From positions 2,294,001 to 2,358,000 of the forward strand of contig JAJQJQ010000039.1 in assembly GCA_028622995.1 (NCBI GenBank): 64,000 nucleotides of DNA. The letters are read 5' to 3'. The DNA is from Panagrolaimus kolymaensis. Its lineage: Eukaryota > Nematoda > Chromadorea > Rhabditida > Panagrolaimidae. Under the pieces are notes generated by a model. It had not been told where the DNA came from. It searched no databases and saw only the letters and a program-made list of their open reading frames with translations. Shown piece after piece: positions 49,201-62,000 of this stretch (position 1 is the first letter of the stretch; every line of letters starts with the position of its first letter). Position numbers and translations under genes: made by a program.

Positions 49201-50282
49201 GGAATTTCTTAGATTTAAAAACAAATTATTAAATGGAGTAAGCTAACATCAAATATTCTGAGTTTACTTGACTGAACTTGTTTTTGGAAGACAATTATTT
49301 TTTATAACCATCATTATCGCGCCACACAAAAGCCTGCTATTTGAAAGCTTACTACTCATTATCAGATATCTTTGGTTAAACAAATTATTGATGTATACTT
49401 TTTAAAAACTGCCATTAACTAACTTAATTTTACCTTTTACATCGCACTTTTTGTTATAAAATAAAAGAAAACAAAAGTTAATTTGCAGTAACAAGCTTAA
49501 AATTATTAAATTAGTACTTTACAACAAGTACCAATTTTATAATAAAGTAAAAAAGTAAAAAAGCAATAACAGACAAACCAAAACAAAAAGAAGAAAGAAA
49601 GCTAAAAACCAACAAATCATAACGCCTTCATACTGGATATAACTGAGTGAATCAGAGTATTAAAAAGTCCATTTGAAAACATTGTGAAAAAGATGCGAGT
49701 AATTAACTCAATTTATTGTTTGAAAATACCAATGGTAGAACTCCAAAGCAAATGCACTTGCTTGTTTACTTTTGTTTTCTGAATTGTGAATTTTCACTGA
49801 TTTGCTTTTCCGTTAGTCATATTTTTGTGATACAAAAAATTTTAGAATAATAAAATAATATTTATTCATCGCGAAATATTCGTTTTTTTAAATCGTTATA
49901 CCCCGAATCCCATATAATTTTCCCCAATAATAATAATTATTTATAATAGCAGAGGAAAAATAAACAAAACAAAAAAGTTTGACTTCAAAATGCATAAATA
50001 AAAAGAAGACACACTAAAAAAATTAAGGCAAACCAAAAAACAAAATACAAAAAAAGGAAAAATACTGTTAGTTTTCCTTTCTTAAAAAACGAAAAAGATT
50101 TTAAAATATCACAAAAAATTAAGACTCTTTTTTTAGCCATCACAATATTCAAAAGTTTTAAAAAATACTCGGTGTAAAAAAATAATTTTGTGGAAGAATA
50201 AAATAATATTTATGAAAAAAGTTAACTCAATCAACAAAAATGAGTCAAGAAAGTGGCGATAATATATTTTTTTCGGGTATTA
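43271..50282. other. 7 kb of AT-rich DNA without a supported gene
   Basis: Only short low-complexity frames occur on either strand. One exon-like patch at 48908-48948 is listed separately. The left end flanks the Helitron-like array and the right end abuts a small hAT MITE. Confidence 0.5.
48908..48948 (+). CDS. Possible orphan first exon
   Basis: ATG followed by MSGFLDAVSEAVKR-like coding and a strong donor AAAAG|GTAAGC (phase 2). The peptide is not low in complexity, unlike everything around it. No second exon with a matching phase was found on the plus strand within the next kilobases, and the next genes run on the minus strand. It may be a chance match. Confidence 0.2.
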
Positions 50283-50290
50283 ATTTTAAT

Positions 50291-50482
50291 TAGGGTTGCC
50301 CTCCCCCCCCGTTTTTCAAAAAAACCGGGGAACGGGGAATCGTTCGGGGAGAAAATTTTTCGGGGACGGGGAGACGGGGAGAAAAACGGGGAGAATTTTT
50401 TTCGGGGACGGGGAAGGGGACGGGGAACGGGGACGGGGAAACGGGGAGTCCCCGTCCCCGCGGGGGGGGGAGGTCAACCCTA
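50291..50482. mobile_element. hAT-type MITE with oligo-G/C interior
   Basis: Starts TAGGGTTGCCCTCCCCC and ends GGGGGAGGTCAACCCTA, giving inverted termini of about 19 bp with one mismatch. It is flanked by an exact 8-bp duplication ATTTTAAT (50283-50290 and 50483-50490). TIRs of the TAGGGTTG kind with 8-bp duplications are typical of hAT elements. The interior is a strongly GC-rich array of CGGGGA/ACGGGG-like repeats, unlike the surrounding AT-rich DNA. It has no coding capacity, so any mobility needed a transposase in trans. Confidence 0.82.
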
Positions 50483-50719
50483 ATTTTAATTAAATTATGC
50501 CGGGATTTCAATATTTTTTTATATTAAATAAAACCCGAAAAATTAATTATATACAAAAGAGGGAATCAAAAATCAGACGATAGAATAGGCACAAGTGTAA
50601 AAAATAGGTTTGTTTTAATGCTTTTAAAAATAATAACAATCAAATGTTAAGGACACTTATATTATATGTATATATATGAAAGATATAAATATTTAAACCA
50701 CGTTTTACTTTTAAAAAGC

Positions 50720-53700
50720 TCAATGATCATCGCCGCCAGCTGTAACGGGAGTGGATTTCTTTACTTCATGAATGACAAGTCCTTCCTCGGGTGATGCACC
50801 AGGAGTTATTTCACCATCGAGGAGAAGATCTGCTGGAACTTTAGTAGTTACATCCGCAATAAATTGAGACATTTCTTCCGATGCAATGGAATTACATTCT
50901 CCATATGATCCTGAACGATGTGAAACCTCTGAGTCGTCATCCATATCGGATATGATTGAACCTCCTCGAAGTTGGGCAGCAGCATTTGTTTCAGCAATCT
51001 TAAAAAAAATCGGAAGGTTAATAAAAAATATTTCATGAGAAAATGTTTTAAAATTTTTATTCAACGATTTTTTAAATTATCTAATAGAATAATTATATTT
51101 TTTAGCACCAACAATAGTTACTTACTTTTGATTCAAGTTGAGAAATATTTTCTTTCAAATCAGCAATTTGTTGCAAAGCTTCAGTGTATCTTAATCTTTG
51201 CATTACGCTAGCTTCTTTCATTTCACCTTGAATTTCCAATAATTTTCTTTGTTCTTCTTTTAAAAGTGTTGCACCTTTTTGTTCATTCAAAGTAGCAAGC
51301 TCTTTTTCATCTCGAATTCGTTTAAGCTCTTCATCTTGACGCTTTAATTGATTTGTACAAACATGATTTTGGGTTTCTAATTCCATCACTTTTTGTCTCA
51401 TTTCTTTCAATTCTGCCACCGCATCAGCTTCACGTATCCTTAAACCCATTAAATTATCTTCAAGTTCACGAATGGTGAATTGATCATGATCATCTGTGCT
51501 TCCACCAACTGCAGCTCCCATTAAAGCTGTAAGTTTAGCAAATCGACCTTTAGTCGCTGTTGTTGTGCCATTTTGTTGTGGCTGTGTTGTTGGTTGTTGA
51601 GAATTTGCTAAAGGTGGTGAATGTTGAGGTGAATTAGCTCGTGAAGAACCATCTGTGTTTGTATCGACGCTAGTGGTTGATGGAGAACCAGTCATTCCAT
51701 TGGTTTGTGAAATTGAAGGGCGTTGATGAGAATATTTATTCCAATGTTGCTCTAATTCCGCTAATCTTTGCCTCATTTCTTTGAGTGAAAGTGATGCTTC
51801 AGCTTCACGCATTTTAACTCGAATAAGTTCTTCTTGAATAGATGCAATTCCATCATCTGGTGGAGCTTCTTTTAGTCGTTTATTAGCACATTCAAGTTCA
51901 GTAATTCTTAATTTTAATTCTCGAATTGTATTTTCTAAATCTGCTTTTCTACTATGTGCTTCCATGAGCTCTTCTTGCAATGAATGAATATGTTCAATCA
52001 TCGAAGTATCATCCACTTGTGTTCCAGTTTCAGTAAACAGCGTATCTCCATCTCGTTTACTACTTAATTCTCGAATGGTTTCATATGCTTCTTCAAGTCT
52101 TCGATGGGCGTCAGAATTAATATCTCGTAGAGTATGAAGTTCATGAGAAATATTTAAACTATTTTCTGCTTGTTGTGCTAAATCAACTTGACCGCGAATT
52201 AATCTATCTGCTAATGCACTGCTTTCATGTTCAAGATAATCGATTCTTTGACGTAATAAACGATTTTCAGTTCGAAGACGCTAAAAAACAAAGAATTTAG
52301 TATGTGCATTATCAATAACTAATTTTTTTTTGAGTTTTTGTTTTTAATTAAATAATTTTTAGTTTTTAATGAGTCGATCAAGATCAAACCTTTTGAGTCC
52401 ACCTAAACTTCTTCCTTCTTTTATATTTTGGTAATGGAACGGGCATATTTTATCTTTCTTTCTTTTTTTAAAGATAAATAATCAATCCAGACAAACAAAT
52501 AATCGAGGAGGAACGCTTTGATGCTGATGTTATTTTTACTTTTTTCCGCTTTTTTTAGTTGGTGAGAGAAAGTTTTAAAATAAAATAAAATAAACCTAAA
52601 CAAAAGAAATGGGTGTTAAGTAGTTTTTAAGAGCCATTCATTCACGAACATTAGAAAAGAAGACAAAAACACGCAAATATAAGCTTTGATGGAGGAAAAA
52701 AGAGGAATAATTCAAAATAATTTAGAACACATAAATTGCAAAAGTTAAAAACTCAAGAAAAAAAATGAAATATGATCATCACGAATATTTTTATCGACGA
52801 GCACAAGATTTCTTTTACTCATTTTTAAACAGCAACATACATACTTAATAAGAGACCTTTCTCAATCTTACTCGCTCCGAAACCGATCCAATATCTTTCA
52901 AGCAACATCATCAACGACAAATTTTATGACAAATTTATTCTTGTCCTTCTTTATCTCCTCCGAATTAAATAATAATAATAAAAAAAATGAAAGTAGCGGA
53001 GAATACCATTGATGATGGGATGGAATAAGTATGTACACGAGGCGAACCAAATGAACGACAAAAAAGAATAGATGATGATGAGATTCAAGAGTGCGAAAAT
53101 CTCTGCTATTTAGCAATCAACTTGTTGTACTTATACTTACATACTTTTTTGATACACTCGCGTGTGGAAAAAAAGCGAAGCGGTAAAGCACTTTGATCTT
53201 TATAAAAATAAAAAACAGGAAGAAGAGACTCGATAGTCTCAAAATCCGCTTTGCAAAAAAAATCTTGCTGATGCAAAATAAAAAAGTACAAGCTTGCTTG
53301 CGTTGGTGGAATTTAACAACAACAAAAATCAGAGAAATGTTTTGGGAAAGTGAAAATTTTTATAATACATTTTTTATGTTTTTTTTTCTTTCTCATTGTT
53401 TTTTTCTTCTTCGAATCATCTTCTTGAATTAAAAAAACGAATGAATCATTACAATAAAAAAAGTAAAAAAAGAAATTCGTAACTTTTTTTTGGAGGATGG
53501 ATGGCTGGCTATATATTTCCAAAGCACAGCTGTTGTTTTCTTGATTTTAAAGATGTGACAAATTTTAAAAATAAATACGGCGGAAGTCATCAAATGAGAC
53601 CGAACAGATAAACGGGGGAAGCCAAGAGAAAAAAAATCTATCAGAGTTTGAAAAAAAAAGTTATCAACAAAAAAATGAAAAAGGCTTAGCAATGCTCTTT

Positions 53701-56700
53701 TCCCTAAGGGCATTGAAAAACTAATCACGATGATGGTGAATCAAAAACATAGAATAGCGTAGAATTAATCAATTTTTTTGGGGGGAAAATCAAGTTCAAA
53801 AAGGGAGTTTGAAAGCAAACAGCTGAGAACGAATCATTTAATAAAAATGTTGATTCGCTTTGCCTTCCCTTTTTTGACATTCTCATTTATGGTTGGTTGA
53901 AATAAAAATAAAAAACTTAGGAAGAACAAATTTCCGTCCGTCGCGCATGTTTCAGTTTTTTTAGACGACATCACAAAAAACGAGTTATTTTGTCAATCAT
54001 TAAATACATACACATACGTCCAAATAATAAAAAATAAACTTGCGGCTTTTTCTTTTCTTACACTAAATGAATGACTAAAACTGACATCTTTCAAAAAACA
54101 ACTTTTCTTTTTTAGTAAATGAAAAAAATAAATCAAAAAAGTGGAAAACAACTTTCTACGTATTTATTTTTTGGGAAGCTGCATAAAAAAGCTTGTATGT
54201 ATGTATGTTTTTTCTACGTGAATGGCAAAAGACAAAAAGCAAACAATAGAAGCCGAAAGGAGAGGAGAAAAATAAAATGAGATCAAATTCATTCTGCTTA
54301 CAAACAAAAAATGGTAAAACAAATACTAAAATTTTAATTTTAATCTGATTAAAGTAATTTTATTTTAAATTAGGATGGAAAAAAATAAGTTTAGAAAACT
54401 TTTCTTTTAAAAATCAAAGAAAAAACGCCCAATTTTTTTTAAACAAAACTTTTCTAAAATTTTCTTTTAATAATTAGCTCAAATTTTCGACGGATCATAA
54501 ATTGCCGATATCATCGCCTTATGTCTGTCTATTTATTCTTTATAGCAACAAAAAATCTGCCATCAACACATTTATTTTTCATCGCTGCGGTGGCTTGACT
54601 TTATAATACTTTTTTTTCGCAACAACACCACAACGATCCTTAACAATAAAAAAAGAAGAAGTAAAGGCTGTTCCTTCCTCATTTCTTTCTTCCGCTCATT
54701 GTTGCTTGCCGTTTGGTGGATCCATAAAGTAAGAAAAAATAAGCAAAGAAAGAAAGAAAGTGAAAAAGTCATCACTGGAAGTTATTGCTGTTGCTGCAAC
54801 AATGGATCACCACTTGGAAACATGAAACGAAATATATAAAAAAAAACTGCTGAAACGGATATTTGTGAAACGAAAAAGAAGTAAAAAAGTGAAAAGATGC
54901 TCTATGTCTCGTCTCGTGTAGTGGTGTTGTAAAGAGATAGATAGATATTATTATGGTTGAAGTTTACGCAAACAAAATGAATGAAAGGAAAATATAGTAG
55001 CGTTTTTTTTTGGGAGAATAAGAAAAAGTAAAAAACATGAAATATTTGCGAGAAGTAAAAAAAAATGTTTTAGTCGTCTATTTTTTTTGACTTGAAGAGT
55101 AAAAAGGTTTTTAACTCCAGTGTTTGTTTAAAGAGAATTGATAACTTGTAAATGAGCATCCATAAAATTGAGAACTATTTTACAACTTTAAAAGAAAAAC
55201 AGCAACAGAAATTCAAAAAAGAATTCTTTCTCATAAAAAGCATTTTGTTTTATAAACTCTCCAACAATTACAAAAACAACAAAAAAGAAAACAAGAATTT
55301 GAATAATTATCTACTAAAAAAATGTATCAAACAAACAAGGGAGTAACGGAGAAAAAGAGAAAGGTTGTCAATTGGACTATGAAACCAATGAATCGTTGCA
55401 ATAATTAAAAAAGGGAAGGGCTCAACAACACCAACTGGATTCCATCCAATTCTGTTATGTCCGGTTTGGCCCCAATTGAAATGTTTCATTAAAGGTGTCA
55501 TTAAAACTATAATAAAAAAAGTGACCATTTAGCATCCAACCAACCAGACAGCCAAAAAGCGTGTTTTTGGATCAAATAAAAAAAAATAGAAAACAAAGAA
55601 GGTCAAAAAAGTAATACAAAAAAATATCGCATTTCTTACAAAAAAACAAATCAGGATTTTTATGATACTTTCAGCTTTTATTGAACGGGAAGGAGTAGCA
55701 TTAGCGATTTCATAACACAAAATTGCTTGAGGCAATATTTTTTTTGCGCAAAACAAAAAGCATTTTTGTTTCCATGACAGTTTATGTATGTTGAAAACTA
55801 TGCTTCAAGCAAAAATATTGGGTGTTTTCTCTTATGGAATTGCAATTAACCGGTCATTAGTAGCAAACGATCATCGACAACAAAAAAGCAATAAAAAATG
55901 TGAAAATAGTGATAACCAAGCCTCAAAATTCGGTAGCTATCGAATAGGAAGGAAGCAAAACTTAAAAATCGAACACAGACACATTTATTTTTCCGTTCAA
56001 AAAAGATTAATTTAAACGACGCGAAAAAGCAAAGGAATTGATAAAAAAATTCTATTGAAAATTCGTACAAAAAATTCAGTTTAATTTTTCCGAAAGAATA
56101 ATAAAAAAATAAAAGTAATCACTTAATTTTTTTAAATGAGTAAGTATTTAAAAAAACTTGACCTTGAGCTACGAGAATTTCTCATACGTATTTTATTTTT
56201 TTGCTCTCCTTCTCCCCTTAAAAGAGAAGAAGAAGAAAAAAACAATGGGAAAAATGACTAACACCCAAAAAAAGGAAGAAGTAATACCACTAAATTTCAT
56301 CCACGATCAAATTTTTTTTAAATAAGAATAGCTGCTCTTTTTTTTTATTAGCGGTGATCGAATTAAACAAAATTTAAGGAGACATTAGTTTTTTTAATTT
56401 TATTTTCAAAAATGAGAAGCCGCATTATACAAGAAAAAAACGAAAAACCCTCCTGTTGATTTCCGGCCTTTCTATGAGAAACTAAGAAATTAAAACGAAA
56501 CGGAAATTAAAATTAGCGACAAAGCAGAAAAAATAGAATATTTCTCATTGCTGCTACCCCTTTTGGAGCTCTCAATGAAACATGATGAAAGAGATTTATT
56601 TCGGGTAAAATAGCCTGCTGCCATCATCTCGCTAATTTGGGTCAAGCGTGTAGTTATTTTCGAAAGAAAGAAAAAAATAATTAAAATCAAAATAAAGAAG

Positions 56701-58367
56701 GAATGAAGAAAGAAAGTTTGAATTTGATCTACTCAAAAAAAGCATGAATAATTTTAAAAGAACTTTTATAACCGAAAAATAAAGTAAAATTTATTTCATT
56801 TTATAAGAAAAGAAAATTATTTAAACGAACCCTGAGCTCGATCGCTTCCCCTTCTTCTTTAGTACGTTTAGCAAGATAATCCTTTTCTAATTTCTTCATT
56901 TTCTTTGCATTCAAAGTTATTTGTGAAGCCACAGCAAAAAGAAGCTCATGATCATTTTCATAACGTTCTCGAATTTCTCGTTGGAAATACTAAAAAAATA
57001 TTATATTGGTTTTTTCATTGATTAACAAAAGGTCGATGATGTTTTTGAGGAAAAAAGCTATTAACATAAAAACCATTAAAGTGGGAAGAAAGCAAGAAGC
57101 CGACAACGACGACAAACCTTAAGCATTCCTTCCATGTCAAGTTTTAAAAGATCTATTCTTGATTGTTGTAAAATTGCTATTGCAACCCGAAATATTGCTG
57201 ACATTCCCTATAATTAATGCAATTAAATTTAATAATTTTGAAAAATTGTGAAATAGGCTTACATCAACAAGGAATAAATCCATAATTCTATTTGCAAGTT
57301 CAATAGGAAGTGATGTGGTGAAAAGAGTTAAAAACCAGCTACTTGCATACATGCTTGTATCAAAACCCATATTATTAAAATGTGTATATAAATCTGGCAT
57401 ATTTTCTTGTACAATGCATTCAAGTTGAAACATGCATAAACCCAATTCAGTCATAGCAGGTTTATAAAGTTCACGAAGCCGATATTGTTCCATTAATTTT
57501 ATAAATACTGCAAAGGCTTCTTCTTCGGGCATCTAAAAATAATTATAAAAATAATGAAATAATTCTTTAAGTTTTTCAGATTTTTAATTGAAAACATAGA
57601 TGCTTATGTCTCTCATCATGTAAGCCATTATCCTTACCTGTAATAACAACAAACCAGCAATAAAAGCTGAACCTTGACAATATCCAACTTCTCGATCGTG
57701 AACGCTGTAAGCTTTAATAACATTGAATAAACTTTGCTGACCACGTCCACCATCTTTAAAAAATTCCAATTCTGGGTATGTTCGAGGAATATCTCTTAGA
57801 ATGACTTTTTCATAAACACTTGAATGTCTTAGATATTCAGTATAAAATTCATGAATGGTACTTGCACTGGCTCCCGCAAGCAATTGCCATGTTATGGTTC
57901 TAAAATGCTGAGGAACACCTCGACGAACAAGCTCCTATAAAAATGTAAAAAAGAAATTTAATATCACTGATTTTTTGCTTTATGGATCTAAACATACTTT
58001 AACACAATTAGGCCTCTTTTTCATTTCAATTTCCCAACTTTTAACTAAATTTCCCCAAATTGTCCATAAATCAATGTTTTCATCATCATCGGCATTATTT
58101 TGTTGGCATGTGGAACCATTGCGAGAGGATGAAGCATCACCGATGGATCGAGCAGGGGAATCACTTGAAGCTGTTCGAGATGTGACACTTCGAGTATCAG
58201 CTTCATTTAATCTAAATTTTAATAATTATTTTTTTTATTTCGAAATTTTAACCGCACATACTTATTTAATTCTTCCATTTTCATCAGTACACATGAAAGT
58301 TCGCTTACTTCCCCTTCATTCACTTCAGAATCTGATGGAGGATGGGTTTCGCAATCTGTGTCAGCAC
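50720..58367 (-). CDS. EVI5-like Rab GTPase-activating protein (TBC domain)
   Basis: Eight exons: 58367-58262, 58211-57998, 57934-57638, 57532-57263, 57207-57118, 56989-56831, 52280-51126 and 50998-50720. Splice ends and phases all agree, giving about 856 residues. The first exon enters in phase 1, so upstream coding is probably missing; ATGs at 58284 and 58278 are fallback starts. The EVI5 signature ENIDLWTIWGNLVKSW precedes the TBC domain. That domain has ILRDIPRTYPELEFF (arginine finger), the EVGYCQGSAF glutamine-finger block, and C-terminal helices through SRIDLLKLDMEGML. A YFQ...KKMKKLEKDYLAK linker and a long coiled coil follow (exon 52280-51126, RLRTENRLLRQR onward), with a Ser/Gln/Thr-rich gap in its middle. 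The C-terminus is acidic. EVI5 proteins act as GAPs toward Rab11-type GTPases in endosome recycling and cytokinesis; that role is taken from the family. Confidence 0.92.
52281..56830 (-). other. 4.55-kb intron of the EVI5-like gene
   Basis: The intron runs from donor AGG|GTTCGT at 56830 to acceptor TTTTTTAG at 52281. It is nearly 100 times longer than most introns in the window. It holds only low-complexity AT-rich DNA; no nested gene or transposon with clear ends was seen. Confidence 0.75.
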
Positions 58368-59084
58368 CTGAAGAAGAAGATAAATTTATTTTTCTTTAAA
58401 TGAATGTAAAAAATAATGGGAATAATGGTGAGTCAATGTCGGCTTTTTTTCTATTTTTTTCGCGTTGTCAAAAAAGCATACTTATTTTTTTTACTTTTGT
58501 TTAAAAACAAGAGCTTTGGGGCCCACCTGCGGTGGTCCCTCATCATTTTTTGCATGGGCAAAAATAAACACTTTTAGAAACACACATAACATTTTCGCCT
58601 ACAAAATACAACGTTGGTTGAGTTATGTTTATTCTCGAGAAGGGTTTTGGTTAATAAGAGAGGAAATATGTTTTATGAAAATGTTGAGATAAAATTTGGT
58701 GAATTTGATTTATTATAATAGTAAAATTCCTACTAAGATACTTAGAAACAAAGATACTAAGGCTAAGGCTCATGTCGTTGCGCGTTTAAACATTTAAAAA
58801 AATTCTTTATTTTCATAAAACAATACAAATAAATTTACATCAGACACAATCAAACATCAAATATAAAATTACAATAAACAATAAAAATGCTGGATATTAG
58901 TTTGCCAAAAAACAAATTTGACAGTAAGCCCTCTAACCTCGTCACGGTTTCCAGCTTCAAGAGGGTTATTGATTTTTGTTGACGGGGAAACAATGCTTCA
59001 TAAAGAGCAAAACAAACCCGCTTTAACATTTGATCATTTTCATTTGAAAATAAAAACAACTTTAACTTTTGCACAACTTGAAAC
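58368..59084. other. EVI5 upstream intron and 3' flank of Helitron 2
   Basis: Directly above the first visible EVI5 exon is the acceptor TCTTCTTCTTCAG. At 58519-58539 lies a GC-rich imperfect hairpin. The rest, up to the Helitron 2 stop codon, is AT-rich with no supported gene. A minus-strand frame at 58850-59161 overlaps the Helitron's 3' end and looks spurious. Confidence 0.5.
58519..58539 (-). other. Candidate 3'-terminal hairpin of Helitron 2
   Basis: GGG-C-CCACC-TGC-GGTGG-T-CCC forms an eight-pair stem with one internal mismatch and a 3-base loop. It lies downstream (minus strand) of the Rep/helicase stop codon, where a Helitron 3' hairpin is expected. The bases that follow on the minus strand (AAAGCTCTTG-T) do not give a clean CTRR end, so the exact terminus is open. 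Confidence 0.45.
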
Positions 59085-62000
59085 TTAAACTTCTTCTTCA
59101 TCACCTTGATGCGTTTCTTCCCAAAATGCATTAAATTCTTCTTGGTTTTGTTCAAAATCATTCAAATTATTCCAATCTTCATTATAATCTTCTTCTGCAG
59201 GTAAACCTGCATTAATGCCTCGTAAGACTTCATTGTCATCATTTTCATATTCAATAATGCCTTGTTCTTCAACTTCCATGATTTCTTGAGCATGCCAATT
59301 TGGATTTAAGCCTTCAATTGTTGGACCATCCGGTTGCATAACTGCAAGAGGATTTTCACTCAACAATTCACTGTAAACAATATTTCTTGAACAATTTACA
59401 TCTTCAGCATGTAACTTAATTTGAAGGCGATCCCAAGCACGTGTGCGAGAAATAGCTACATACACATGACCGTGAGTGAAAATTCCTCGGCTGATATCGA
59501 CTCCAATTTGATCGAAAGTCTGACCTTGAGCTTTATTAATTGTCATTGCAAATGCTGGTCTTACTGGAAACTGATTTCTGTAAACTGTAAAAATGCTTGA
59601 TTCATCGAGAAGTGTAATTCTTGGAATCATTACAATATTATCATCATTATTTGTGCTTCTATTAAAAAGTTTTTCAGCAATAATAATATTGCGTTCTAAC
59701 TTTTTAATTAAAAGCCTTGTTCCATTGCATAATCCTTCACGAATATTCAAATTTCTCATTAGCATAACAATTGTATTTTCTCGTAAACGCAATTTATAAG
59801 TGGGAAATCCACTTGGCTTAAACGATTCAAAATGTTCAGGAACATATTCCATTGCATTTCCATCGCCATTAACATTTTCAATTCGATCAACTGCTGTGTA
59901 AACTTTTTCTGTATCTTCATCAAGCAAATTTATAATTTCTTCATTATATGCATCAACTTCGGAATTAACCGTTGAAAGAATTGCTCTTGAAGAAAAAGCA
60001 TTATAATCTTTATCGGCAATAATATCTGCAAAAACTTTTTCAACTAAATTTGCATCAGTCGAACATTCTTCTGGAATTGTGACTTTTCCATTTTCATCAT
60101 TTGCGCTTCCATCTCCAATACTTAAAATTGTTTCAGCGAAACCATCACCACTATTGTCAGCTCTTTCATTTCTAATTAAAGTAGAATAATTAGAAGCAAA
60201 ATGTTGCCAAAGTGGACTTGATTTAATGCTACTTCTTACAATATCGTTTCTTGTACCGTTTTTAACAATTGGACCCAATTGTCGGAAATCGCCACCTAGA
60301 ATCATGACTTTTCCTCCAAATGGAAGGTTATTATTCATAATTTCTCTTAATTTTTCATCAATTACTTCTAATGCTCTTCGAGGAGCCATTGGAGTTTCAT
60401 CCCAAACCATAGCATCAACGTCTTTCAAATCTTTTGCAAGCGAATCCAAAGCAGAAATACCTGAATTACTATCATCTTCGAATGGAAAATCAAGCTTAAA
60501 GACATTATGAACGGTGCGTCCAGTTTCATACAATGAAGCAGCAATGCCACTCCATGCCATAACAATAATCTTTTTACCTTTACCGATTAAAGTGGAAAAC
60601 AAACAATTAAAAAGATAAGTCTTTCCTGAACCTCCTGGACCATCAATGTAAAAACATGCGGCAGAATTATCAGGATTTTCAACTCGTCCCATAATTGCTT
60701 CATATGCATTTGCTTGTTCGGCATTCAAACTTTCCCGCATTTCATCACCTCGAATTCTATGAGCTGCAACATCAACCGAATCATCTTCAATTCCTCCAAC
60801 AATTTCTGCAACCATTTGAAGAATTGGATAATCTTCCAATGATCGTTCATTATTAATAATCATTCGCAACGTTTGCCTCCAAGCTAAAACTTCTGCTGCA
60901 TCTCGATCACCTCGGTTACTTCGAAGAAGATCCTCAGTTAATTGATCGCGAAACTGATTCCATAACCATAATGGAGCTTCAACATCACAATGTGCAACAA
61001 TTCGGGCAAATAATGAACGAAGTTGTCGAGGCATATTGTGATACGTTCCTTCCTCTAATGCATCATAATACATTTGATCAGAATGAACTAATCCTCGGGC
61101 AACACATGCTTCTCGAAATGTTAGATGAATTACTTCAGGATCAAATGGATCTCGTCGTAAATCTTCATAATTTCTTGGTCCTTTTACAACCATTACTAAT
61201 TTTCTCAAATGAAAAAGTTCTATATTCTTTGGATTAACTGCATACATTCTTGGACATTTAGGTTTAGTCGTTTTACATCGAGGAGTCCATTTACGCAACT
61301 GAGGCTTCCACGTAAAATGAACACAAACTTGAGGATACGTCAAAATTCTATTCATTCCATCAGGAAATTCTTCATTAAGCTTAAAAAATGCCATTAACTT
61401 TGAATCACGCAATGCAGCTTGAAGCATTTGTTCTTCCGTTGCATCATCTGCCATTGTAATTGCTTGCTGTTCAGGCAAATGAATAGCTAATCTTTCAACT
61501 GATTCACTCAAATAATGCATATCGAATTTTCTGAGACGCCAATATGCTTCATGAGCGCTCAAATAACGTGCATCAACAAAGGCTTTAATTTCATCATAAT
61601 TTATCTGACCTTCTCGAATTTCAATTGCCATTTTATCTGGACCTTTAAAAAGATACTTAAAAAGATAGTTTACTGTGCGCGGACTACCAACAACTTCAAT
61701 ATTGATATGACATTGGAATCGTTTCAATAGATATGCATTGTAAGGAACAACCGATCTATTATCAATAACAAATGGTTGACCTTTAAACCGTATCGTTGCT
61801 GTTTTACCATTATTTCTTCTTCGATATCGTGGATATGAATTTTCATCCAAAAATGTTTCATCACAAAATGCTTTTGGGAAACCTCTTTTACATTTACCAT
61901 CTTGCATACACATAGCATTGTGATCGTAATCGCCACATGGCCTGTGAATCATATTTTTTACAACTAAATCATAAAGTTCTTTATCTTCGTTTTCATTTGG

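Noticed and set aside
50253..50511. Gly/Arg/Pro-rich ORFs on both strands
   Set aside because: They are read from the GC-rich interior of the hAT MITE, with frames open because of the simple repeat.
58850..59161. Minus-strand 103-aa ORF overlapping the Helitron 2 stop
   Set aside because: Out-of-frame overlap with the 3' end of the Rep/helicase gene and low complexity. No evidence of a separate gene.
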